Source: Burkholderiales bacterium
GTDB lineage: Bacteria > Pseudomonadota > Gammaproteobacteria > Burkholderiales > UBA11063
Direction of reading: 5' to 3'
DNA: 5,751 nucleotides
Assembly (NCBI GenBank): GCA_026461645.1
Contig: JAPJMP010000104.1
Coordinates: 1-5,751 of the forward strand
Position 1 is the stretch's first letter. Each line of letters starts with the position of its first letter. Below, in pieces: positions 1 through 5,751 of this stretch. A program made the position numbers and the translations under genes. A model generated the notes under the pieces. That model did no database searches. It worked only from the letters and a program-made list of their open reading frames with translations, and was not told the origin of the DNA.

Positions 1-3
1 CCA

Positions 4-50
4 TAAAAATTGTCATTAATAACCATTAAATAAATTAATGACAATTTTTA
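4..50. repeat. Perfect 17-bp inverted repeat upstream of dnaA
   Basis: The left arm (4-20, TAAAAATTGTCATTAAT) is the exact reverse complement of the right arm (34-50), with a 13-base AT-rich loop between them. The stem has only three G-C pairs and the right arm ends in a run of five T. As RNA this could be a weak AT-rich intrinsic terminator for a gene beyond the left edge, in either direction. As DNA it could be a dyad for a regulator of dnaA, or part of an origin region. Each arm carries the 9-mer TTAATGACA in opposite orientation, which differs from the DnaA box TTATNCACA at two places, too weak to call. The repeat is seen directly; its function is open. Confidence 0.6.
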
Positions 51-116
51 CAATAATCCTAATCAAATAGGAGCAAATCATACATATATAACGATTGATA
101 TGAAAGTAAAAGGTTT

Positions 117-1517
117 ATGTTAGAAGCTGAAATTATTTGGCAGCAGTGTACCGTTTTATTAAAAGAGCAATTTGGAGAACAAGATTTTAACACATGGTTT
201 AAACAGTTAAACGTTGAATTTAAAGATAACAAATTACAAATTTATGCTAATAATAGGTTAGTTCAGGATTTTATTAAAAACAAATACTGGAGCAAGGTTA
301 ACCAAATTTTAGAAGAATTAACTGGTGGAATAAGCGTTGAATTACTGGTACGCCAGAAAGTAAAATCTGAAATTAGCGAAATAGTTAATCCAGTAGTTAA
401 AGTTGCAACTAACGAAGAAGTTAATAAAAAAGACAGTGCGGCTCGAGTTAAGAATAAAACTAGTAAAGAGTTGGCAGAATCTTTGCACCAAGCTACAAAA
501 TTAAATCCGGATTATAACTTTGACACTTTAGTTAAAGGTAATTCAAATCAATTAGCTTACGCAATAGGTTTACATGTAACTCAAAAACCCGGGCAGAAAA
601 ATCATAATCCGTTGTTTATTTACGGTGGGGTTGGCTTAGGGAAAACACATTTAATGCAAGCTATTGGCAATGAGCGGCATAAAATTAACGCTAATACTAA
701 AATAAGATATTTGCACGCAAATGATTATATTCAGGATGTGGTTAAAGCTTCAATGCGGCAGGGATTTGATGAATTAAAAAAATACTATAATGGTTTAGAT
801 TTATTACTCATGGATGATATTCAATTTATTGCTGGTGATAAAACTAAAACGCAAGAAGAATTTTTTTATACCTTCAATACTTTATTGGATAAGGATAAAC
901 AAGTTATTATGACCTGCGATACTTTTCCTAAAAATATTAATAATTTAAATGAAAGACTAATTTCGCGATTTGCCTCGGGTTTAACCGTTGAAATTCAGCC
1001 TCCTGAATTAGAGATGCGAGTTGCAATATTAAAGCGCAAAGCAGAACAAAGTGAAATTGTATTAGATGATGATGTGGCTTTTTTTATTGCCCAGAATATC
1101 AAATCAAATGTACGCGAACTAGAAGGGGCTTTAAATAAAGTTATTTATCATGCACATTTTTCAGAAAAAGGAATCACAATTGCAATAGCCAAAGAAGCAT
1201 TAATGGATATTTTTGCTTTAGATAGTAGAGCTGTATCAATTGATGATATTCAAAAAACAATTTGTGCCTTTTATAAATTAAAAATTTCAGAATTATTATC
1301 ATCGAAGCGGACACAAAAAATTGTACGACCACGGCAAATTGCCATGGCGTTGGCTAAAGAATTAACGCAATTAAGTCTACCTGCTATAGGTAATGCCTTT
1401 GGTGGAAGAGATCATACCACAGTTATTCATGCACAAAAAACGGTGATGGCCTTACGCCAAGAGGATGATAAATTAGATAAAGAGTATAAAATTTTAATTC
1501 AAATGTTAAACAATTAA
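117..1517 (+). CDS. dnaA: Chromosomal replication initiator protein DnaA
   Basis: DnaA is the ATP-dependent initiator that binds DnaA boxes at oriC, opens the duplex and helps load the DnaB helicase. The 466 residues match the usual length (467 in E. coli). Domain I (about 1-75) has the WQQC and FNTW motifs. Domain II (about 76-130) is a variable, charged linker. The AAA+ domain (about 131-345) shows Walker A GGVGLGKTH at 170-178, Walker B LLLMDDIQF at 229-237, the arginine finger R284 in RLISRF and sensor II R333 in VRELEGALN. Domain IV carries RPRQIAMALAKELT (404-417) and the DNA-binding signature GGRDHTTV (429-436). TCD (266-268) stands where TSD is usual, probably neutral. The start is supported by alignment of residues 1-10 with family N-termini, an AAAGG-like ribosome site about six bases upstream, and no in-frame ATG nearby. 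dnaN follows after 16 bases. No consensus DnaA box was found in the 116-base leader, so autoregulation cannot be read from this sequence. Confidence 0.98.
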   Translation: MLEAEIIWQQCTVLLKEQFGEQDFNTWFKQLNVEFKDNKLQIYANNRLVQDFIKNKYWSKVNQILEELTGGISVELLVRQKVKSEISEIVNPVVKVATNEEVNKKDSAARVKNKTSKELAESLHQATKLNPDYNFDTLVKGNSNQLAYAIGLHVTQKPGQKNHNPLFIYGGVGLGKTHLMQAIGNERHKINANTKIRYLHANDYIQDVVKASMRQGFDELKKYYNGLDLLLMDDIQFIAGDKTKTQEEFFYTFNTLLDKDKQVIMTCDTFPKNINNLNERLISRFASGLTVEIQPPELEMRVAILKRKAEQSEIVLDDDVAFFIAQNIKSNVRELEGALNKVIYHAHFSEKGITIAIAKEALMDIFALDSRAVSIDDIQKTICAFYKLKISELLSSKRTQKIVRPRQIAMALAKELTQLSLPAIGNAFGGRDHTTVIHAQKTVMALRQEDDKLDKEYKILIQMLNN

Positions 1518-1533
1518 TTTTAAGGGTAAGTTT

Positions 1534-2637
1534 ATGTTACTAGAAATTCAAAGAGATATTTTATTGCAACCATTAATTTTAACTACAGGGTTTGTTGATA
1601 GAAAGCAAACGATGCCGATTTTATCAAATATCTACATGCAGAAAGTAGCTGATGAAATAACTATAATTTCTAATGATATGGAAATTCAAGCTAAAGTTAC
1701 CTTAAGCGGTGAAATGGCTGGAGATGATTTTATTATTACTTTGCCGGCAAGAAAATTACAAGATATTTTAAAAATTTTTCCAGAACAAGCTCAAGTTGTA
1801 TTTGAAAAACAAGACAATAAAATTGAAATCAAATCTGGATTGACCAAATTTGTATTGCAAACATTGCCTGCTGACCACTATCCGTTGTTAAAAATTAATG
1901 ATCAACAAATTTGTCAATTTACTTTACTTCAAAAAGATTTAAAAGCACGCTTAACTCAAATTTGTTATGCCATGGCAGATAAAGATAGTCGAGTATTTTT
2001 AAATGGTATGTTTTTTGAAATTAAAAATAATCAATTGCATTTAGTTGCAACTGATGCGCATCGATTAGGTTTAATGATAACTGCTATCAATGAGCAAATT
2101 GATAATTGCTCTGCAATTATTCCGAAAAAAACCATTATTGAATTATTAAAATTTCTAGATAATGGCAACGAAGAAATCACGGTTAAATTTTTTAATAGCC
2201 AAGTAGCATTTGAAACTAAAGGTAAAGAGTTAATTACCAAGGTAATTGATGGTAAATATCCTGATTATGAAAGAGTTATTCCTCTAAATAATGAAAAATT
2301 ATGTTTAATTAACCGCGAAAAACTTTTACGCGCGATTGAACGAGTTTCAGCTATTGGTGTGGATAAACTAAAAATTGTTACTTTTGAGATTGAGAAAAAT
2401 AAATTAATTTTAACTTGTAATAATGAAGAGCAAGAAGGTTCGCAAGATCAAATTGATGTGGTATTTAAACCTAATGAAGCTTTACGTGTTAGCTTTAATA
2501 TTAATTACGTTAAAGACTTATTAAGTAACACGCAAGCTGAGAATTTGCAATTTGCTTTCTTGGATGGAGTTAAAAGTGTTTTAGTAACAATACCTGATGA
2601 CAGTAGTTTTAAAGCGGTATTAATGCCATTTAGATAA
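1534..2637 (+). CDS. dnaN: DNA polymerase III beta subunit (sliding clamp)
   Basis: DnaN forms the ring-shaped dimer that tethers DNA polymerase III and many repair proteins to DNA. It is 367 residues long, against 366 in E. coli, so all three clamp folds are present. Recognisable points are TMPILSN (26-32), LPARKLQDI (70-78), the LPADHYPLL stretch near 111-119, FLNGMFFE (155-162), ATDAHRLGL (172-180) and DGKYPDYERVIP (239-250). The C-terminus is MPFR, equivalent to the MPMRL that lines the partner-binding pocket in E. coli. The pocket residues H and R of the ATDAHRL motif are intact. AAGGG at 1522-1526 sits seven bases before the ATG and supports this start. The 16-base gap after dnaA suggests one operon. 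The normal third gene, recF, is not intact downstream. Confidence 0.98.
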   Translation: MLLEIQRDILLQPLILTTGFVDRKQTMPILSNIYMQKVADEITIISNDMEIQAKVTLSGEMAGDDFIITLPARKLQDILKIFPEQAQVVFEKQDNKIEIKSGLTKFVLQTLPADHYPLLKINDQQICQFTLLQKDLKARLTQICYAMADKDSRVFLNGMFFEIKNNQLHLVATDAHRLGLMITAINEQIDNCSAIIPKKTIIELLKFLDNGNEEITVKFFNSQVAFETKGKELITKVIDGKYPDYERVIPLNNEKLCLINREKLLRAIERVSAIGVDKLKIVTFEIEKNKLILTCNNEEQEGSQDQIDVVFKPNEALRVSFNINYVKDLLSNTQAENLQFAFLDGVKSVLVTIPDDSSFKAVLMPFR

Positions 2638-2656
2638 ATAGTTTGCCAATTTGGAG

Positions 2657-2898
2657 TTAGGTTTAACGCGGATAATAACGCGAATTTGTGCAACATTCTA
2701 TTTGCAGTGACGCAATTAAGTTAAATATAATTATAGTGCCCCGTATCGACTAATGCAATAATGTTAGGAACATGGGGCTATAATTTAACCATGAAATTTT
2801 CTTTGTTTATTCTTCTACTTAATTACAATACCTGTGCTCTAGGCTATAACGAGCAATAATCATTGGTACCATGCTCCCACCGTTTCAATCAAATAATT
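2657..2898 (+). pseudogene. recF: Decayed remnant of recF (frameshifts, stops, deletions)
   Basis: No intact gene lies here, but fragments resemble RecF, the recombination mediator usually encoded right after dnaN. A GGAG ribosome site survives at 2653-2656. Codons from 2663 give LTRIITR, then a one-base loss near 2684 shifts frame and codons from 2686 give LCNILFAVTQLS. Together these track the E. coli start [20 protein letters not shown] without other gaps. The same frame then meets stops at 2722, 2728 and 2734. NAIMLG (2752-2769) resembles the EAIYLLG that follows Walker A. WGYNLTMKF (2773-2799) resembles the later WG-FH-E-F stretch. LLLNYNTCALGYNEQ, stop, SLVPCSHRF (2815-2886) resembles LLKQRNAAL...YEQ...PWDKE. 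About 80 of roughly 360 codons remain; Walker A and the C-terminal half are gone. The order of fragments and the location make chance unlikely. The match is by memory of the family, not by a database search. Confidence 0.72.
2729..2785. repeat. Imperfect hairpin inside the recF remnant
   Basis: Bases 2729-2735 pair with 2779-2785 and, after a two-base bulge (2736-2737), GCCCC at 2738-2742 pairs with GGGGC at 2774-2778, extended by a G-U and a T-A pair. An internal loop follows, then CTAATG (2750-2755) pairs with TGTTAG (2762-2767) with two G-U pairs around a six-base loop. No T-run follows the stem on either strand, so it is not a typical intrinsic terminator. It could block or weaken read-through from dnaN toward iscR, or be an accident of the decaying recF sequence. 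Confidence 0.45.
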
Positions 2899-2907
2899 TA
2901 ATTATTA

Positions 2908-2932
2908 ATACTTGACAAAATTACTCAACTAA
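2908..2932 (+). promoter_or_regulatory. Type 1 IscR-binding site (operator of the isc operon)
   Basis: The 25 bases beginning ATACTTGAC and ending ACTCAACTAA match the E. coli type 1 IscR consensus (left half ATASYYGACT, right half YAGTCRRSTAT around an AT-rich centre) at 22 of 25 positions by hand count. The mismatches are at 2917, 2924 and 2932. Type 1 sites are bound by IscR carrying its [2Fe-2S] cluster. This one covers the whole -35 hexamer of the iscR promoter, the arrangement expected for autorepression when clusters are plentiful. I saw no second site, although E. coli iscR has more than one. Confidence 0.85.
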
Positions 2933-2941
2933 TATTATAAT
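2912..2941 (+). promoter_or_regulatory. Sigma-70-type promoter of the isc operon
   Basis: A perfect TTGACA (2912-2917) and a perfect TATAAT (2936-2941) are separated by 18 bases. Transcription would start near 2948, giving a leader of about 27 bases before the iscR ATG. The IscR operator overlaps the -35 element. Surroundings are very AT-rich, so the -10 alone would mean little; the pair together with the operator is convincing. Confidence 0.8.
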
Positions 2942-2974
2942 TATTACTGTAATTAATATAGAAATTCATAGATT

Positions 2975-3424
2975 ATGAAATTAACAACTAAAGGTAAATA
3001 TGCTGTTATGGCACTAATTGATATTGCTCTATATAGCAATAATGGACCAACATCATTAAATATAATTAGTCAAAGACAGAAAATATCTATTTCTTATCTA
3101 GAGCAATTATTTGTTAAATTAAGAAGGTTTGATATAGTAAAAAGTTATAAGGGGCCGGGAGGAGGCTATATTTTAGCGAAAGATTTAAAAAATATTACTA
3201 TAGCCCAGATTATAAAAGCAGTAGATGAGGATTTAGATGCAAGAACATGTCATGGTTTGGCAAATTGCCATGAGAATAAAAAATGTTTAGCACATGATTT
3301 ATGGAGTGGCTTAACCCAGCATGTATATGAATATTTAGAGGGTATTTCATTATTGGATGTTTTACCTAAAAATGAAGTTAAAGTTTTTCCATTAAATTAC
3401 AATAATATACATACTCGTATTTAA
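2975..3424 (+). CDS. iscR: Fe-S cluster-sensing transcriptional regulator IscR
   Basis: IscR is an Rrf2-family repressor whose [2Fe-2S] cluster reports the cell's iron-sulfur status. The N-terminal winged helix-turn-helix is well kept: MKLTTKGKYAVMAL at the start, ISISYLEQLF (37-46) as recognition region and GPGGGYILAKD (60-70) in the wing. The cluster ligands Cys92, Cys98, Cys104 and His107 occupy the same residue numbers as in E. coli. It is 149 residues long against 162 in E. coli; only the poorly conserved C-terminal tail is shorter. The start matches family N-termini, although no good Shine-Dalgarno sequence precedes it, which may keep its translation low. As first gene of the operon, 27 bases before iscS, and with an IscR site in its promoter, it should repress the operon when clusters are sufficient. 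Confidence 0.97.
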   Translation: MKLTTKGKYAVMALIDIALYSNNGPTSLNIISQRQKISISYLEQLFVKLRRFDIVKSYKGPGGGYILAKDLKNITIAQIIKAVDEDLDARTCHGLANCHENKKCLAHDLWSGLTQHVYEYLEGISLLDVLPKNEVKVFPLNYNNIHTRI

Positions 3425-3451
3425 CATAAATATATAATAGAAGAAATTAAT

Positions 3452-4693
3452 ATGACAATTAAATTACCAATTTATTTAGACAATGCAGCAACAACCAGAA
3501 TTGATCCCCGGGTGTTAGCTAAGATGTTACCTTATTTAGAGAATGAATATGGTAACCCAGCATCTAGATCCCATGTATTTGGTTGGCATGCTGAAGATGC
3601 TATTGAGCATGCTCGTGAGCAGGTGGCACAAACAATTGGCTGTGATAGTAAAGAAATAATTTGGACATCTGGGGCAACCGAAGCAACAAATTTAGCCTTA
3701 AAAGGTGCGGCCAATTTTTATCAAGAGCGTGGTAAACATTTAATTACGATTAAAACTGAGCATAAGGCTACTCTTGATACCATGCGTGAATTAGAACGCA
3801 TCGGTTTTGAGGTTACCTATTTAACTCCAGAAACTAATGGCTTAATTGATATTGAAAAGTTAATTAAAGCAATTAGACCTGATACAATTTTAATTTCTGT
3901 GATGTTTGTTAATAACGAAATCGGAGTAATTCAAGATATTGCTGCAATTGGAAATTTATGCCAATCTAGAAATATTATTTTTCATGTTGATGCGGTTCAG
4001 GCGGTGGGTAAAATTGAATTTAGTTTGAAAGATATTTATGTTGATTTAATGAGCCTATCAGGACATAAGGTATATGGCCCTAAAGGAATTGGAGCGTTGT
4101 ATGTTAGACGTAAACCACGAGTTAGATTAATGCCGCAAATTCATGGCGGTGGACATGAAAGAGGTTTTCGTTCAGGTACCTTACCGACACATCAAATTGT
4201 TGGTATGGGTGAGGCTTTTAGTTTAGCTAAACAAGAAATGCCACAAGAATTGCCAAGAATTAAACAATTAAGAGATAAGTTGCTAGAAGGTTTACAAGAT
4301 ATTGAGGAAGTATACATTAATGGTGATATGGAGCATAGAATTGTGCATAATTTAAACATTAGTTTTAATTATGTAGAAGGCGAATCATTAATGATGGCAA
4401 TTAAAGATATTGCTGTCTCTAGTGGTTCGGCTTGTACTTCAGCATCGTTGGAGCCTTCATATGTTTTACGCGCTTTAGGTAGAAATGATGAATTAGCACA
4501 TAGTTCAATTCGCTTTAGTTTGGGTAGATTTAATACATCAGAAGAAATAGATTATACAATTAATTTACTTAAAACCAAAATTGCTAAATTGCGCGAATTG
4601 TCGCCATTGTGGGAAATGTTTAAAGAAGGCGTAGATTTAAATAATTATCAATGGCAGTCTCATGGTGAGCGCGATATAATTTTACATAATTAA
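3452..4693 (+). CDS. iscS: Cysteine desulfurase IscS
   Basis: IscS is a cytosolic pyridoxal-phosphate enzyme that converts L-cysteine to L-alanine and carries the sulfur as a persulfide for IscU and, in many bacteria, for tRNA thiolation. Visible residues are His104 in KTEHKA, Asp180 and Gln183 in [10 protein letters not shown], the cofactor lysine Lys206 in [10 protein letters not shown] and the mobile-loop Cys328 in [17 protein letters not shown]. All have E. coli numbering. The [15 protein letters not shown] segment (231-245) is also intact. The protein is 413 residues, nine longer than E. coli IscS, and the extra length lies in the C-terminal tail after GVDLNNYQW. The AGAAGAAA stretch about ten bases upstream is a fair ribosome site, and the [10 protein letters not shown] start matches family N-termini. 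iscU follows after 11 bases. Confidence 0.98.
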   Translation: MTIKLPIYLDNAATTRIDPRVLAKMLPYLENEYGNPASRSHVFGWHAEDAIEHAREQVAQTIGCDSKEIIWTSGATEATNLALKGAANFYQERGKHLITIKTEHKATLDTMRELERIGFEVTYLTPETNGLIDIEKLIKAIRPDTILISVMFVNNEIGVIQDIAAIGNLCQSRNIIFHVDAVQAVGKIEFSLKDIYVDLMSLSGHKVYGPKGIGALYVRRKPRVRLMPQIHGGGHERGFRSGTLPTHQIVGMGEAFSLAKQEMPQELPRIKQLRDKLLEGLQDIEEVYINGDMEHRIVHNLNISFNYVEGESLMMAIKDIAVSSGSACTSASLEPSYVLRALGRNDELAHSSIRFSLGRFNTSEEIDYTINLLKTKIAKLRELSPLWEMFKEGVDLNNYQWQSHGERDIILHN

Positions 4694-4704
4694 AGGAAAG
4701 AAAA

Positions 4705-5082
4705 ATGTCATATTCAAATAAAGTTTTGGACCATTATGAAAACCCTAAAAACGTTGGTTCATTAGATAAAAATGATCCAAATGTTGGGACTGGAATGGTT
4801 GGTGCCCCAGCTTGTGGTGATGTTATGAAATTACAAATTAAAGTTGATGCCAGTGGTGTAATTGAAGATGCTAGATTTAAAACCTATGGTTGCGGCTCTG
4901 CAATCGCATCCTCTTCATTAGTAACAGAGTGGTTAAAAGGGAAAACTTTAGATCAAGCACAACAAATAAAAAACTCACAAATTGCCGACGAATTAGAGTT
5001 GCCTCCAGTTAAAATCCACTGTTCAGTATTAGCTGAAGATGCGATTAAAGCAGCAATAATCGATTACAAGAATAAACATTAG
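4705..5082 (+). CDS. iscU: Fe-S cluster assembly scaffold IscU
   Basis: IscU receives sulfur from IscS and iron, assembles a [2Fe-2S] cluster and hands it on with the help of HscB and HscA. The 125-residue protein is close to the usual 128, lacking only the last few tail residues. Cluster-binding Cys37, Cys63 and Cys106, the exchange-promoting Asp39 and His105 are all present at E. coli numbering. The chaperone-recognition motif LPPVK is at 99-103, fitting the presence of hscB downstream. The long identical run around MVGAPACGDVMKLQIKV makes confusion with NifU or SufU unlikely. A strong AAGGAAAG ribosome site precedes the ATG, the best in the operon, consistent with high demand for the scaffold. 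The stop is TAG. Confidence 0.98.
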   Translation: MSYSNKVLDHYENPKNVGSLDKNDPNVGTGMVGAPACGDVMKLQIKVDASGVIEDARFKTYGCGSAIASSSLVTEWLKGKTLDQAQQIKNSQIADELELPPVKIHCSVLAEDAIKAAIIDYKNKH

Positions 5083-5091
5083 GCAAATAAA

Positions 5092-5415
5092 ATGGCAATA
5101 ACATTAACCAATGTCGCAGCACAAAGAGTAATTACTTTTTTACAGAATCGTGGTAAGGGTGTCGGTTTAAGAATTGGTATTAAAACAACAGGTTGTTCTG
5201 GTCTTGCTTATAAACTTGAATTTGTTGATCAAATAAATACTGATGATGAAGTTTTTGAGTCACTAGGAGTTAAAGTTATTGTTGATAAAAAAAGTTTACC
5301 CTATATTAATGGGACCTGTTTAGACTATACTAAAGAGGGTTTGCAAGAAGGGTTCAAATTTACTAATCCTAATGTTAAAGAAGAGTGTGGTTGTGGTGAA
5401 AGTTTCACTGTATGA
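5092..5415 (+). CDS. iscA: A-type Fe-S carrier protein IscA
   Basis: IscA is a small A-type carrier that binds iron or an iron-sulfur cluster and helps deliver clusters to target enzymes. At 107 residues it has the family's normal length. The three ligand cysteines Cys35 (TTGCSGLAY), Cys99 and Cys101 (EECGCGESF) are in place; Cys76 is an additional cysteine. The location between iscU and hscB distinguishes it from its paralogues ErpA and SufA. Only nine bases separate it from iscU and the ribosome site is weak, so translational coupling is likely. Its stop codon overlaps the hscB start as ATGA at 5412-5415. Confidence 0.97.
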   Translation: MAITLTNVAAQRVITFLQNRGKGVGLRIGIKTTGCSGLAYKLEFVDQINTDDEVFESLGVKVIVDKKSLPYINGTCLDYTKEGLQEGFKFTNPNVKEECGCGESFTV

Positions 5416-5751
5416 AAGATGAATTAAGTTCAGAACAGTTAAACTCATTACTCAAAGCTGATGCCTTTCAAATTTTTAATCTTGATTATAATTACGCTAT
5501 TGATCTTAAAGTGATAAATAGCAAATATCTACAATTACAGAAACAACTCCATCCAGATAAATGGCTGAATAATTCACAGTTTAATCTTATTTTATTAGTT
5601 TCAGCGCATATAAATGATAAGTATAAATGTATAAAGTCTCCAGTATTGCGTGCGATTGAACTATTAGAATTAAACAATATTCATTATAATGATAATCAAT
5701 TTAATAATTTTAGTGCTGATTTTTTAATGCAACAAATGGACTATCATGAAC
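5412..5751 (+). CDS. hscB: J-domain co-chaperone HscB (partial, cut by window end)
   Basis: HscB (Hsc20) is the J-type co-chaperone that binds IscU and stimulates the ATPase of HscA so that the cluster is released to acceptors. The first 113 codons are present; the family is about 171 residues, so roughly the last third lies beyond the right edge. Residues about 17-90 form the J domain: [13 protein letters not shown] at the start, the essential HPDK motif at 47-50 and the [17 protein letters not shown] helix (65-81). [10 protein letters not shown] (104-113) matches the start of the C-terminal IscU-binding domain (FLMEQLELRE in E. coli). The ATG overlaps the iscA stop by ATGA, indicating coupled translation. 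The J domain is more diverged than IscU or IscS, which is normal for this family. hscA and fdx would be expected next. Confidence 0.95.
   Translation, partial: MKDELSSEQLNSLLKADAFQIFNLDYNYAIDLKVINSKYLQLQKQLHPDKWLNNSQFNLILLVSAHINDKYKCIKSPVLRAIELLELNNIHYNDNQFNNFSADFLMQQMDYHE

Noticed and set aside
1..116. Origin of replication or dnaA promoter in the leader
   Set aside because: No TTATNCACA box and no convincing -35/-10 pair were found by eye; the origin, if near, may lie to the left of the window.
100..123. Seven-codon upstream frame (ATG at 100) overlapping the dnaA start
   Set aside because: There is no ribosome site at suitable distance; a short ATG-to-stop frame is expected by chance here.
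2031..2240. Antisense open frame inside dnaN, and similar minus-strand frames at 2505-2696, 3532-3714 and 5492-5677
   Set aside because: They overlap well-supported + strand genes or the remnant, resemble no family I know, and lack ribosome sites.
2664..2682. Direct repeat TAACGCG twice at 12-base spacing, iteron-like
   Set aside because: The repeats fall on the Thr-Arg codons of the LTRIITR fragment of the recF remnant, so a coding origin explains them.
2730..2758. Minus-strand promoter TTGCAT, 17-base spacer, TATAAT, reading toward dnaN
   Set aside because: The -35 hexamer matches only three of six positions, the -10 lies in AT-rich DNA inside a hairpin arm, and no gene lies downstream on that strand.
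2791..2859. A 22-codon open frame starting MKFSLFILLLNYN that looks like a signal peptide or small membrane protein
   Set aside because: It has no ribosome site at proper spacing, continues in frame with upstream and downstream RecF-like codons, and is best explained as a stretch of the recF remnant between stops.
2728..2890. Possible structured RNA (6S, tmRNA or tRNA-like) in the dnaN-iscR gap
   Set aside because: No tRNA T-arm, tmRNA or 6S closing stem could be formed, and the fragmentary RecF similarity accounts for the higher-GC segments.

Overview
The window reads as chromosomal DNA from an AT-rich gammaproteobacterium, at a rough eye estimate about one third G+C. All six complete genes and the partial seventh give proteins that align closely by eye with Escherichia coli counterparts. 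Catalytic and ligand residues in IscR, IscS, IscU and IscA fall at the same residue numbers as in E. coli. Low G+C, short spacers and a decayed recF fit a lineage undergoing genome reduction, possibly host-associated. That lifestyle is an inference, and I cannot name the genus.

Layout, all genes on the + strand. Positions 1-116 are the leader of dnaA and hold a perfect 17-bp inverted repeat. dnaA (117-1517) and dnaN (1534-2637) follow: the replication initiator and the DNA polymerase III sliding clamp, probably co-transcribed. Positions 2638-2974 hold no intact gene. The first roughly 260 bases of this gap look like the wreck of recF, the gene normally found after dnaN. They are followed by an AT-rich promoter with a strong type 1 IscR operator over its -35 element. 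The rest is the start of a housekeeping isc operon: iscR (2975-3424), iscS (3452-4693), iscU (4705-5082), iscA (5092-5415) and the first 113 codons of hscB (5412 to the window end). hscA and fdx would be expected beyond the right edge.

The isc genes work as one pathway. IscS takes sulfur from cysteine, IscU scaffolds the nascent cluster, IscA is an A-type iron/cluster carrier, and HscB (with HscA) drives cluster transfer from IscU. IscR senses the [2Fe-2S] supply and should repress its own operon through the operator seen here.

I see no previously undescribed system. The most informative features are the recF remnant, the unusual dnaN/isc junction and the conserved IscR autoregulatory site.
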